Source: DATEPR01 sp036491115 (GTDB lineage: Bacteria; Actinomycetota; Actinomycetes; Mycobacteriales; Pseudonocardiaceae). Taken from it: a stretch of DNA of 64,000 nt. The notes beneath the pieces were generated by a model. The model searched no databases, had not been told where the DNA came from, and worked only from the letters and a program-made list of their open reading frames with translations. The position numbers were made by a program, and so were the translations under genes. Location: the NCBI GenBank assembly GCA_036491115.1, contig DASXCQ010000010.1, positions 42,705 to 106,704 of the forward strand, read 5' to 3'. The number at the start of each line of letters is the position of its first letter. Position 1 is the first letter of the stretch. Of the stretch, positions 35,238 to 43,061 are shown piece by piece.

Positions 35238-36395
35238 ATGACCGACGGCACGGCACGCCGGGCCGGGTTCGAGACCAGGGCGATCCACGCCGGTCAGGAC
35301 CCGGACCCGGTCACCGGCTCGGTGATCGTGCCCATCCACGCCACGTCGACGTACGCGCAGGACGGCGTCGGCGGCACGCGGTCGGGCTACGAGTACTCGC
35401 GGACCGGCAACCCCACGCGCACCGCGTTCGAGGAATGCCTTGCCGCACTGGAGAACGGCCGGTTCTGCCAGGCGTTCGCGTCCGGCATGGCGGCCACGGA
35501 CGTGCTGCTGCGCGTGGTGTGCCGGCCGGGTGACCACATCGTCATCCCGGACGACGCCTACGGCGGCACGTTCCGGCTGGTGGACAAGGTGCTGCGGCAG
35601 TGGGGCGTGGAGCACACGCCGGTGTCACTGTCCGATGTGGACGCAGTTCGGGCGGCGTGCCGGCCGAACACCAAGGTGGTCTGGTGCGAGACGCCGACCA
35701 ACCCGATGCTCAACATCGCCGACATCCCCGCGCTGGCCGGCGTGGCCCACGACGCGGGAGCCCGGCTGGTCGTGGACAACACGTTCGCGTCGCCCTACCT
35801 GCAGCAGCCGCTCGACCTGGGCGCCGACGTCGTGGTCCACTCGACCACCAAGTACCTCGGTGGCCACTCCGACGTGGTCGGGGGCGCCCTGGTCACCTCG
35901 GAGCAGGAGCTGACCGACCAGGTGGCGTTCCTGCGCAACGCGGCGGGCGCCGTGCCCGGCCCGTTCGACGCCTGGCTGACCCTGCGCGGCATCAAGACGC
36001 TCGCGGTGCGGATGGAGAAGCACAGCGACAACGCCGAGCGCGTCGTCGGGTTCCTCACCGGCCACCCGAAGGTGACCGGCGTGCGCTATCCGGGCCTGAC
36101 CGGGCATCCCGGCCACGAGATCGCGGCGAAGCAGATGCGCCGGTTCGGCGGGATGGTGTCGTTCACCGTTGCCGGCGGCGAGCAGGCCGCGCTGGACGTG
36201 TGCGCGCGGACCCGGCTGTTCACGTTGGCGGAGTCGCTGGGCGGGGTCGAGTCGCTGATCGAGCACCCGGGCCGGATGACGCACGCCTCGGTGGCCGATT
36301 CGGTGCTGGAGGTGCCCGCCGATCTGGTACGGCTGTCGGTCGGCATCGAGGACGCCGACGACCTGATCGCTGACCTGGCCGCCGCGCTCGGCTGA
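35238..36395 (+). CDS. metB: Cystathionine gamma-synthase/lyase
   Basis: A 385-residue Cys/Met-metabolism PLP enzyme. PLP Lys205 is in VVVHSTTKYLGGHSDVVGG. Other hallmarks are YEYSRTGNPTR at 51-61, ASGMAATDVLL near 81, and SLGGVESLIEHPGRMTHAS near 330. It makes or cleaves cystathionine; beside cbs it may run reverse transsulfuration to cysteine. It begins four bases after the Pra-like stop, so the two are probably co-transcribed. The gamma-synthase name is by neighbourhood (Rv1079); lyase activity cannot be excluded. Confidence 0.93.
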   Translation: MTDGTARRAGFETRAIHAGQDPDPVTGSVIVPIHATSTYAQDGVGGTRSGYEYSRTGNPTRTAFEECLAALENGRFCQAFASGMAATDVLLRVVCRPGDHIVIPDDAYGGTFRLVDKVLRQWGVEHTPVSLSDVDAVRAACRPNTKVVWCETPTNPMLNIADIPALAGVAHDAGARLVVDNTFASPYLQQPLDLGADVVVHSTTKYLGGHSDVVGGALVTSEQELTDQVAFLRNAAGAVPGPFDAWLTLRGIKTLAVRMEKHSDNAERVVGFLTGHPKVTGVRYPGLTGHPGHEIAAKQMRRFGGMVSFTVAGGEQAALDVCARTRLFTLAESLGGVESLIEHPGRMTHASVADSVLEVPADLVRLSVGIEDADDLIADLAAALG

Positions 36396-36398
36396 GCG

Positions 36399-36665
36399 TT
36401 ACGGGCGGGACTCGGACTGCGAGCCGTGCGCGGTCACGCCGCCGACCTGGGCCGCGTGCACCACGGAACCCGCCTTGCTGGGCAGCTCCTCGCGGGTGAC
36501 ACAGCCGCCGACGAGGTGCAGCGTCACGCCCTCCTGGACGTAGTGGCCAGGATTGGGGCAGGCGGCCTGGCTGACGGTGAACACGGCCGCACCGGCCAGC
36601 GCCGCCGCGGCGGCGACGGCTCCGAGCAGCGGGAGCACTGCGGCGACACGGGACACGTGCGCCAT
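36399..36665 (-). CDS. Small exported protein
   Basis: An 88-residue protein with a strongly hydrophobic N-terminus (VAAVLPLLGAVAAAAALAGAAVF, about 7-29) that acts as a signal peptide or anchor. A short polar domain follows with two Cys (Cys36, Cys55), which could form a disulfide. The ATG has GGGAGG upstream. No family is recognised. It is convergent with metB, with a three-base gap, and divergent from ilvA. Confidence 0.7.
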   Translation of the reverse strand: MAHVSRVAAVLPLLGAVAAAAALAGAAVFTVSQAACPNPGHYVQEGVTLHLVGGCVTREELPSKAGSVVHAAQVGGVTAHGSQSESRP

Positions 36666-36833
36666 CTGTCAACCTCCCGAAGAGTCACTAGCGGTAGTGG
36701 ATCCGCCCCCAGTTCGAGCCGACCGCCGCCGTCGTCCACCAGCGGCGAGCACCCGAACACGGACCGACATCCCGAGACTACCCTCCCGGCCGGCCCTCGG
36801 CGCAGGCACACGGCATGCTGGCAGGATCGCCAT

Positions 36834-38039
36834 ATGGAACTGGTCACCGTCGACCGGATACACGCGGCCCGCGAACTGCTGGCCGGCGTGATCCGGGAAA
36901 CGCCGATCGAGTACTCCAGGACGCTGTCCGCCGTGCACGGTGGCGACGTGTACCTGAAGTGCGAGAACCTGCAACGCACCGGGTCGTTCAAGATCCGGGG
37001 GGCGTACGTCCGCATCCACGGACTGTCCCCGGCGGACCGGGCCAGAGGTGTGGTCGCGGCCAGCGCGGGCAATCACGCGCAGGGCGTGGCCCTGGCGGCG
37101 TCGACCTTGAACATTACGTCCACGGTGTTCATGCCGGTGCAGGTGCCGCTGCCCAAACTGGCCGCCACCCGGTCCTACGGCGCGACCGTGCGGCTGGCCG
37201 GGACGGTGATCGAGGAGACGCTGGCCGAGGCCCGGGCGTACGCGGCCGAGACCGGCGCGGTGTTCATCCATCCCTTCGACCACCCGGACATCATCGCCGG
37301 CCAGGGCACCGTCGGCCTGGAGCTGCTGGACCAGCTGCCCGAGACGGGCACGGTCGTGGTGCCCGCGGGCGGCGGCGGGCTGCTGTCCGGTGTCGCGGTG
37401 GCGGTGAAGGCGGTCCGGCCGGACGTGCACGTCGTGGGTGTGCAGGCCGAGCAGGCGGCCGCGTTCCCGCTGTCCCTCCGGTCCGGCGGGCCGGTCCGGC
37501 TGACCGATGTGGTCACCATGGCCGACGGGATCGCCGTGGGCGAACCGGGTGTGGTCACGTTCGCGCACGTCGAGTCCCTGGTCGACTCCGTCGTGACGGT
37601 CAGCGAGGAGTCCCTGTCCCGGGCCGTACTGCTGTGCCTGGAGCGGGCGAAGCTGGTGGTGGAACCGGCGGGCGCGGCCGGGGTGGCCGCGGTGTTGCAG
37701 CACCGGTTCACTCCACCGGTGGTGGCCCTGCTGTCCGGCGGCAACGTGGATCCACTGCTGTTGCTGCAGATCATCCAGCACGGCATGACGGCAGGCGGTC
37801 GGTACCTGGCACTGCGGCTGCGCGTGCCCGACCGGCCCGGCTCGCTGGCCACCCTGTTGCGGCTGGTCGGCGAGCTGGGCGCGAACGTGCTGGACGTGGA
37901 GCACTCCAGGGTGGCCGGGGCGCTGCGGCTGGGTGAGGTGGATGTCGCCCTGGACCTGGAGACCAGGGGACCGGAGCACTGCGCCCAGGTCACCTCGGCA
38001 CTGCACGCCGCCGGCTACACCGTGCTGGAGCGGATCTGA
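36834..38039 (+). CDS. ilvA: Threonine ammonia-lyase (biosynthetic/catabolic, with ACT domain)
   Basis: A 401-residue PLP enzyme that converts threonine to 2-oxobutanoate. PLP Lys53 is in TGSFKIRGAY. Other motifs are ASAGNHAQGVA near 75 and VPAGGGGLLSGVA near 178. A C-terminal ACT domain (about 325-401, LRLRVPDRPGSLATLLRLVGELGANVLDVEHSR) suggests amino-acid control. It could also act as a serine dehydratase. ATG 36834 matches the usual family start. It is not in the mycobacterial version of this block, so it is an insertion. Confidence 0.95.
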   Translation: MELVTVDRIHAARELLAGVIRETPIEYSRTLSAVHGGDVYLKCENLQRTGSFKIRGAYVRIHGLSPADRARGVVAASAGNHAQGVALAASTLNITSTVFMPVQVPLPKLAATRSYGATVRLAGTVIEETLAEARAYAAETGAVFIHPFDHPDIIAGQGTVGLELLDQLPETGTVVVPAGGGGLLSGVAVAVKAVRPDVHVVGVQAEQAAAFPLSLRSGGPVRLTDVVTMADGIAVGEPGVVTFAHVESLVDSVVTVSEESLSRAVLLCLERAKLVVEPAGAAGVAAVLQHRFTPPVVALLSGGNVDPLLLLQIIQHGMTAGGRYLALRLRVPDRPGSLATLLRLVGELGANVLDVEHSRVAGALRLGEVDVALDLETRGPEHCAQVTSALHAAGYTVLERI

Positions 38040-38045
38040 ACCGCG

Positions 38046-39230
38046 TTACAGGTTTCCCCTGCGTTCCTGTTCCCGTTCGATCGCCTGGAACAGCGCCTTG
38101 AAATTGCCCTTGCCGAAACCCAGCGAACCGTGCCGTTCGATGAGTTCGTAGAACACCGTCGGCCGGTCGCCGACCGGTGCGGTGAAAATCTGCAGCAGGT
38201 AGCCGTCCTCGTCCCGGTCCACCAGAATGCCGCGCCCGCGCAGTTCCTCGATCGGCACCCGTACCTCGCCGATCCTGGCCCGCAGTTCCGGATCGTCGTA
38301 ATAGGAGTCCGGGGCACTCAGGAACTCGACGCCGTTGGCCGCCATCCGGTCGACGGTGGACAGGATGTCGTTGGTGGCCAAGGCGATGTGCTGCACGCCT
38401 GCTCCGCCGTAGAACTCCAGGTACTCGTCGATCTGTGACTTGCGCCTGCTCACCGCGGGCTCGTTCAGCGGAAACTTCACCCGGTGGTTGCCGCAGGCCA
38501 CCACCTTGCTCATCAATGCCGAGTAGTCGGTCGCGATGTCGTCGCCGACGAATTCGGCCATGTTCGTGAAACCCATGACCTTGCGGTACCAGTCGACCCA
38601 GTGGTCCATCTGCCCGAGCTCCACGTTGCCCACGCAGTGGTCGACGGCCTCGAACAACCGGGCAGCGGGCTGCTCACCCTGCCGGGGCTGGTAGCCGGGC
38701 AGGTAGGGGCCCTCGTAGCGGGAGCGGTCCACCAGGGTGTGTGCCGTCTCGCCGTACGCGGCGATCGTGGCCGTCCGGACCGTGCCGTAGTCGTCGGACT
38801 CGTCGTGCGGTTCGACCGTGACAGTGGCGCCCTGGGCCCTGGCGTGCGTGACACACCGGTCCACATCGGCCACTTCCAGCACCAGGTCGGTCACCCCGTC
38901 GCCGTGCCTGCGGTGGTGGTCGGCCAGCGCGCTGTCCGGCCGCACGGCACCGTTGACGACGAAGCGGGCCTCGCCGGACGTCAGCACGTACGACTTGTGG
39001 TCCCGGTTACCGGTCTCCGGTCCGGAGTACGCCGCCAGGCGCATGCCGAACACGTGCTGGTAGTACCACGCCGTCTGGGTCGCGTTGCCCACCGCGAACA
39101 CCACCGCGTCCATGGCGCGCACCGGGAACGGGTCGCCGGCCGGGTCGTAGTCGACCAAACCGACCAGTTGCCGGAGCTGGTCGAAGCCGACCTCGTCCAG
39201 TCCGTCCAGCCTGTGCAGTGTCTCGGTCAT
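38046..39230 (-). CDS. hppD: 4-Hydroxyphenylpyruvate dioxygenase
   Basis: An Fe(II) dioxygenase that turns 4-hydroxyphenylpyruvate into homogentisate in tyrosine breakdown. The 394-residue protein has two VOC-type repeats and iron ligands His198 (AVDHCVGNV), His281 (GVQHIALAT) and Glu362 (TVFYELIER). The GSLGFGKGNFKALFQAIEREQ tail is conserved. The start is ATG 39230. It diverges from an Lrp/AsnC gene across 122 bases, a usual pairing in actinomycetes, suggesting amino-acid control. Confidence 0.96.
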   Translation of the reverse strand: MTETLHRLDGLDEVGFDQLRQLVGLVDYDPAGDPFPVRAMDAVVFAVGNATQTAWYYQHVFGMRLAAYSGPETGNRDHKSYVLTSGEARFVVNGAVRPDSALADHHRRHGDGVTDLVLEVADVDRCVTHARAQGATVTVEPHDESDDYGTVRTATIAAYGETAHTLVDRSRYEGPYLPGYQPRQGEQPAARLFEAVDHCVGNVELGQMDHWVDWYRKVMGFTNMAEFVGDDIATDYSALMSKVVACGNHRVKFPLNEPAVSRRKSQIDEYLEFYGGAGVQHIALATNDILSTVDRMAANGVEFLSAPDSYYDDPELRARIGEVRVPIEELRGRGILVDRDEDGYLLQIFTAPVGDRPTVFYELIERHGSLGFGKGNFKALFQAIEREQERRGNL

Positions 39231-39324
39231 GTCGCTCAGGATCCGAGCAGAGTGCAGAATGAGCAACACTTCCGATTTTCACAGCACAGGATGACCTGCT
39301 ACTACCCGACCTTGGCGGGCAGGA

Positions 39325-39339
39325 TGGACAGGTTGTCCA
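39325..39339. promoter_or_regulatory. Lrp-type palindrome between hppD and lrp
   Basis: TGGACA-GGT-TGTCCA has perfect six-bp arms and lies 14 bases before the lrp start and 95 before hppD. It suits autoregulation and divergent control by the Lrp protein. Confidence 0.55.
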
Positions 39340-39352
39340 GGAATGAGCGTGC

Positions 39353-39883
39353 GTGGTGACCGAACCCGGTCCACTCGACGAACTGGACGCCCGGCTCCTC
39401 CTGCTGCTCACCGACGAACCGAGGCTGGGTGTGCTGGAGGCGTCCCGACGGCTCGGCGTGGCGCGCGGAACGGTGCAGGCGCGGCTGGACAAGCTCGTCG
39501 CCCGAGGGGTGTTGGGCGGTTTCCCGCCCGCGCTGGACCTGGCCGCGATGGGCTACGGGCTGACCGCGTTCGCCGTCGTCGAGATCGCGCAGGGGTTCCG
39601 CACCCAGGTCACCGAGTACCTCGCCGCCATTCCCGAGGTGTGCGAGGTGCACGCGACCACCGGCCAGGGCGATCTGCTGGTGCGGGTGGTCGCCACGTCC
39701 AACGCCGACCTGCAGCGGGTCATCGACGAGGTGGTCGACGTGCCCGGCGTGCACCGCCTGGCCTCGTCGATCGCCCTCTCCACACCGATTCCGCCGAGGG
39801 TGCGCCCACTGTTGGAACGACTGCTGCCCACTCCGCCGCGCGGTCATGGCGGACGGCCCGGCGTTCCGGCGCCGCCGCCATGA
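39353..39883 (+). CDS. Lrp/AsnC family transcriptional regulator
   Basis: A 176-residue regulator. The N-terminal winged helix spans about 8-60 (LDELDARLLLLLTDEPRLGVLEASRRLGVARGTVQARLDKLVARGV). The RAM ligand domain runs about 68-150 (GYGLTAFAVVEIAQG ... VHATTGQGDLLVRVVATSN ... VPGVHRLASSIALST). It probably binds an aromatic or other amino acid and controls hppD. Two adjacent GTG codons could start it. Its stop is 11 bases from the convergent greA stop, with no hairpin between. Confidence 0.93.
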   Translation: MVTEPGPLDELDARLLLLLTDEPRLGVLEASRRLGVARGTVQARLDKLVARGVLGGFPPALDLAAMGYGLTAFAVVEIAQGFRTQVTEYLAAIPEVCEVHATTGQGDLLVRVVATSNADLQRVIDEVVDVPGVHRLASSIALSTPIPPRVRPLLERLLPTPPRGHGGRPGVPAPPP

Positions 39884-39894
39884 CCGGTCACGAC

Positions 39895-40389
39895 TCAGTC
39901 GTGGTAGGGCACGGCCTTGATCAGGCTGACCTTCATGGTGTTGCCGTTGGGCAGCGTGTACTGCCTGGCCTCGCCCTCCTTGGCACCCAACAGCGCCTGG
40001 CCCAGAGGCGAGCTGGGGGAGTAGACCTCGAGCGACCCGTGCGCGCCTTCCTCGCGGGTCGCCAGCAGGAATTCCTCGGTCTCGTCGTCTCCGTCGTACC
40101 GCACGGTCAGCACCATGCCGGGCGCGGCGACGCCATTGGTGGTCGGTGCCTCCCCGACCTTCGCCGCACGCAGCAGTTCCTGCAGCTGACGGATCCGAGC
40201 CTCCTGCTTGCCCTGTTCCTCCCTGGCGGCCATGTAGCCGCCGTTCTCCTTGAGGTCACCCTCCTCGCGGCGGGCGTTGATCTCCGCCGCCATGACCGGG
40301 CGATTCGCGACCAGCTCATCGAGTTCCTGCTTGAGCCGGTCGTGGGCCTCCTGGGTCAGCCAGGTCACCTGGGTGTCGCTCACGGTCAT
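39895..40389 (-). CDS. greA: Transcription elongation factor GreA
   Basis: GreA binds the RNA polymerase secondary channel and stimulates cleavage of backtracked RNA. The 164-residue protein has the coiled-coil N-domain (LTQEAHDRLKQELDELVANRPVMAAEINARREEGDLKENGGYMAAREEQ), with the acidic tip at EEGDLKEN. The C-terminal FKBP-like domain ends GEARQYTLPNG. ATG 40389 has GAGGAG upstream. It is the Rv1080c counterpart beside DUF4307 and mca. A hairpin pair upstream includes the terminator of DUF4307. Confidence 0.96.
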   Translation of the reverse strand: MTVSDTQVTWLTQEAHDRLKQELDELVANRPVMAAEINARREEGDLKENGGYMAAREEQGKQEARIRQLQELLRAAKVGEAPTTNGVAAPGMVLTVRYDGDDETEEFLLATREEGAHGSLEVYSPSSPLGQALLGAKEGEARQYTLPNGNTMKVSLIKAVPYHD

Positions 40390-40431
40390 CAACTCCTCGT
40401 CTTGATCCAAACCCGAGGGCTTACGGGTTGG

Positions 40432-40463
40432 GCCGTTCCGAGCCGTGGGCAGCCCGGAACGGC
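40432..40463 (-). promoter_or_regulatory. Strong hairpin in greA leader
   Basis: GCCGTTCCG and CGGAACGGC are perfect nine-bp arms around a GC-rich loop, 43-74 bases before the greA ATG. No T tract follows in either direction. It may be a 5' leader structure or part of a double terminator with 40464-40489. Confidence 0.45.
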
Positions 40464-40489
40464 AAAAACACGGCCCCGCAGGAGCCGTG
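40464..40489 (-). terminator. Intrinsic terminator after the DUF4307 gene
   Basis: Read on the minus strand, CACGGC-TCCTGCGGG-GCCGTG is followed directly by TTTTT. This is a classic intrinsic terminator between DUF4307 and greA. Confidence 0.8.
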
Positions 40490-40565
40490 CTGCTTGCCGA
40501 GGGTAGCACGACCGGGAGTAGCCGGACTAAAGATTTTCGTTGTCAGACGGCCATGTAACCGCAGA

Positions 40566-41003
40566 TCACCCGCTTGGCGGCATGGATTTGGTCAGGTAGG
40601 CCGGAACCTGGTAGGAGCATCCGTAGAACTCGACAGTGGTCGCCCGTTCAACTGTTCGCAATGCGACGGACGACTTGTTTCCCGTCCCATTCGGTGGGAC
40701 GTAGACCTCGGCCCTGGCGACCTCCGAGCCGTCCGCTGACAGTGCGTACACGATGCAGTCGGCCGCCTGGTCCGGATGATCGCGCCCCACGGTGAACGAC
40801 GCGGTCACTTCGGAGTCGTTCACCACGTGGTAGGCGGTCACCTCGGGGTCGATCGGGGTCGCGCCGAGGTTCTGGTACGCGACATACGCGACGATCAACC
40901 CGGCGACGACGAAACCGGCCAGCAGCGTCCAGTACCACCACCGGCGGGTGCGCTTGCTCTTCGGCGTGCCGTAACGACCGACCGGCAGGTCCCGCACAGC
41001 CAT
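40566..41003 (-). CDS. DUF4307 membrane protein (Rv1081c-like)
   Basis: A 145-residue bitopic protein: basic N-terminus (GRYGTPKSKRTRRWWYWTLLAG), one membrane segment near 24-44, then an extracytoplasmic beta domain. That domain has VTAYHVVNDSEVTASFTVGR, Cys83 and Cys131 (FYGCSYQVP), which could pair. It matches DUF4307, encoded between greA and mca in actinobacteria. The function is unknown. ATG 41003 has GGAGG upstream; it is divergent from mca. Confidence 0.88.
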   Translation of the reverse strand: MAVRDLPVGRYGTPKSKRTRRWWYWTLLAGFVVAGLIVAYVAYQNLGATPIDPEVTAYHVVNDSEVTASFTVGRDHPDQAADCIVYALSADGSEVARAEVYVPPNGTGNKSSVALRTVERATTVEFYGCSYQVPAYLTKSMPPSG

Positions 41004-41168
41004 GTCGTTACCTCCTCCGCACTGCTCGGTTCCGGTCCCACGACCCACGGTCCGGGAGTTGTCGGTCCCACGGGAACAATGGGGCACGACCCTCACGTTG
41101 ATTATCGCGGACGGCGTGGGGCGGCACGCGAGGGGCCCGTTGAACCGACCAGGAGGAACTCGCCGATC

Positions 41169-42050
41169 ATGGCTGAGAAGCTGCGCTTGATGACCGTGCA
41201 CGCACACCCCGACGACGAGTCCAGCAAGGGTGCCGCGACGCTGGCCAAGTACGTCGCCGAGGGTCAGGACGTCATGGTGGTGAGCTGCACCGGAGGGGAG
41301 CGGGGCAGCATCCTCAATCCCGCGATGGACAAGCCCGGAGTGCTGGAGCGGATGAGCGAGATCCGCGTCGAGGAGATGGCCGAGGCGGCCCGCATCCTCG
41401 GTGTCCAGCACCGCTGGCTCGGCTTCGTCGACTCCGGCCTGCCCGAGGGCGACCCCAAGCCCCCGCTGCCGGAGGGCTGCTTCGCCGCCGTGCCGCTGGC
41501 GCAGCCCACCGCCGCCCTGGTGAAGCTGATCCGCGAGTTCCGCCCGCACGTCCTGGTCACCTACGACGAGAACGGCGGCTACCCGCACCCGGACCACATC
41601 CGCGACCACGAGATCTCCGTCGCCGCCTTCGACGCGGCCGGCGACCCGGACCAGTTCCCCGAGGCGGGCTCGCCATGGCAGCCGCTGAAGCTGTACTACA
41701 CGCACGGCTTCTCCCGGGCCAGGATGTTGGCCTTCCACAACGCCCTCCTCGCCCGGGGCGAGGAGTCGCCCTACGAGGAGTGGCTGAAGAACTGGGACGA
41801 GAAGCGGCCCGACGTCATGGACCGCGTCACCACCAGGGTCGAGTGCGCCGAGTTCTTCCCGATCCGGGACAAGGCGCTGCTCGCACACGCCACCCAGATC
41901 GACCCGAGCAGCCGCTGGTTCCGCATCGACCTGGACCTCCAGCAGGAGATCTGGCCGACCGAGGAGTACGAGCTGGCCCGCTCGCTGGTGGACACCACCC
42001 TCCCCGAGGACGACCTGTTCGCGGGGGTGCGTGAGAAAGTAGCGGCATGA
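41169..42050 (+). CDS. mca: Mycothiol S-conjugate amidase
   Basis: A zinc amidase that cleaves mycothiol conjugates of toxins and antibiotics to mercapturic acids for export. The 293-residue protein has VHAHPDDESSKG (His13, Asp16) and GGYPHPDHIRDHE near 137-149 supplying the other zinc ligand. The GERGSILNP section is typical of Mca/MshB. Length and Rv1082 synteny favour Mca over MshB. Its presence implies a mycothiol-producing actinobacterium. The ATG has AGGAGG upstream. Its TGA overlaps the next gene's ATG. Confidence 0.95.
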   Translation: MAEKLRLMTVHAHPDDESSKGAATLAKYVAEGQDVMVVSCTGGERGSILNPAMDKPGVLERMSEIRVEEMAEAARILGVQHRWLGFVDSGLPEGDPKPPLPEGCFAAVPLAQPTAALVKLIREFRPHVLVTYDENGGYPHPDHIRDHEISVAAFDAAGDPDQFPEAGSPWQPLKLYYTHGFSRARMLAFHNALLARGEESPYEEWLKNWDEKRPDVMDRVTTRVECAEFFPIRDKALLAHATQIDPSSRWFRIDLDLQQEIWPTEEYELARSLVDTTLPEDDLFAGVREKVAA

Positions 42051-42316
42051 CACATCTGTGGGCCGTCCCGATGTGGTTGGCCGCCGGGCCCGGCGCCAAC
42101 CAGCCGAGCGGCCAGGGCCAGGAGTTCGGCTCGTCCGGGCCGGTCGCCCTGATCCTGATCATCGCCCTGTTCATCGCCGTCGCCTTCCTGATCCGCTCGA
42201 TGGCCAAGCACCTGAAGAAGGTGCCGGCCAGCTTCGACCCGGAGCCGGACGACTCCCAGGAGCCGCAGGAGACGCAGGAGACGCCGGTCGACGAGCAGGA
42301 GAGGCAGGATCACTGA
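42047..42316 (+). CDS. Small membrane protein downstream of mca (Rv1083-like)
   Basis: An 89-residue protein: a short N-terminus with a Trp-rich hydrophobic patch (MTHLWAVPMWLAAGPG), one membrane segment near 32-50 (PVALILIIALFIAVAFLI) and an acidic cytoplasmic tail with PQETQETPVDEQERQ. It is coupled to mca by ATGA. The same small gene follows mca in mycobacteria (Rv1083). The function is unknown. The last seven bases overlap the convergent gene. Confidence 0.8.
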   Translation: MTHLWAVPMWLAAGPGANQPSGQGQEFGSSGPVALILIIALFIAVAFLIRSMAKHLKKVPASFDPEPDDSQEPQETQETPVDEQERQDH

Positions 42317-43032
42317 CCGGTCAGACCGCGCCGCCGCACCGACCGCAGCCAACTGCGCACGGCCGGCAGGTTCGGCACGGCCGGCAGTGGCGACCGGAGC
42401 ACCGCCTCGGCGGCCCGGTCGCGCAGTGACTCCACCCACGCCTGCGTCTCCACCCACGGCAGCTCGCCCGCAGCCACCGCGCCGAGCAGTTCGTGGTCAG
42501 CGCCCAGGTCCAGGTCGAGCCGGCCGGTGCGCAGCGTCCGCTCGGCCACGGTGAGCAGCCGGATCACGTCGGCCACCTGACCCCAGCGCGGGGTGCCGCC
42601 CGCCGCCATGGCCGCCGACGCCCGCGCGTAGTCCGTCGCCGTGGCCCTGCGGTAGGCGTCGGCCACCCGCTGGGACAGGAACGCCACGGTCAGCTCGCAC
42701 AACTCGTCGCCGATGCCCGTGCTGGATTCCACCAGCGGCGAGCCGAGCACCTCGAACGCGGCCGGATCGGCCGCCAGCGCCAGCACGCAGAACCGCTCCA
42801 GCTCCCAACTCAGCCGATCGAGTCCCGGCCCCGCCACGGTGTCCGGCGGCTTCTCGAACTCCCAGAACAGTTCCGTCGGCGGCACGAACACACTCCGCCG
42901 CCGCACCTCGTCGGCCGGCACATCGGGCAGGTCGACCAGGCCGTGCGCGGGCGCACCGACCACCACGGACAGCACGGTGTGCCGCCGGGCGAACTCGGCG
43001 GCGTCGGCGAACTCGGCAGCCTCGTCGGTCAC
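42310..43032 (-). CDS. YcgL-like nucleotidyltransferase relative with degenerate active site
   Basis: A 240-residue protein resembling the COG3541/YcgL group of predicted nucleotidyltransferases. Near 48-60 is the typical VFVPPTELFWEFE, then LSWELERFCVLALAADPAAFEVLGSPLVE. The usual GS motif reads GAPAHGL at 26-32. The D-x-D metal pair falls on Glu42 and Arg44, so nucleotide transfer is doubtful. GTG 43032 gives a normal N-terminus. It lies between the mca pair and the DUF255 gene, as an insertion in the mycobacterial order. Confidence 0.75.
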   Translation of the reverse strand: MTDEAAEFADAAEFARRHTVLSVVVGAPAHGLVDLPDVPADEVRRRSVFVPPTELFWEFEKPPDTVAGPGLDRLSWELERFCVLALAADPAAFEVLGSPLVESSTGIGDELCELTVAFLSQRVADAYRRATATDYARASAAMAAGGTPRWGQVADVIRLLTVAERTLRTGRLDLDLGADHELLGAVAAGELPWVETQAWVESLRDRAAEAVLRSPLPAVPNLPAVRSWLRSVRRRGLTGQ

Positions 43033-43061
43033 GGCGGACAGTTTCCTGGACACTGGAGGGC

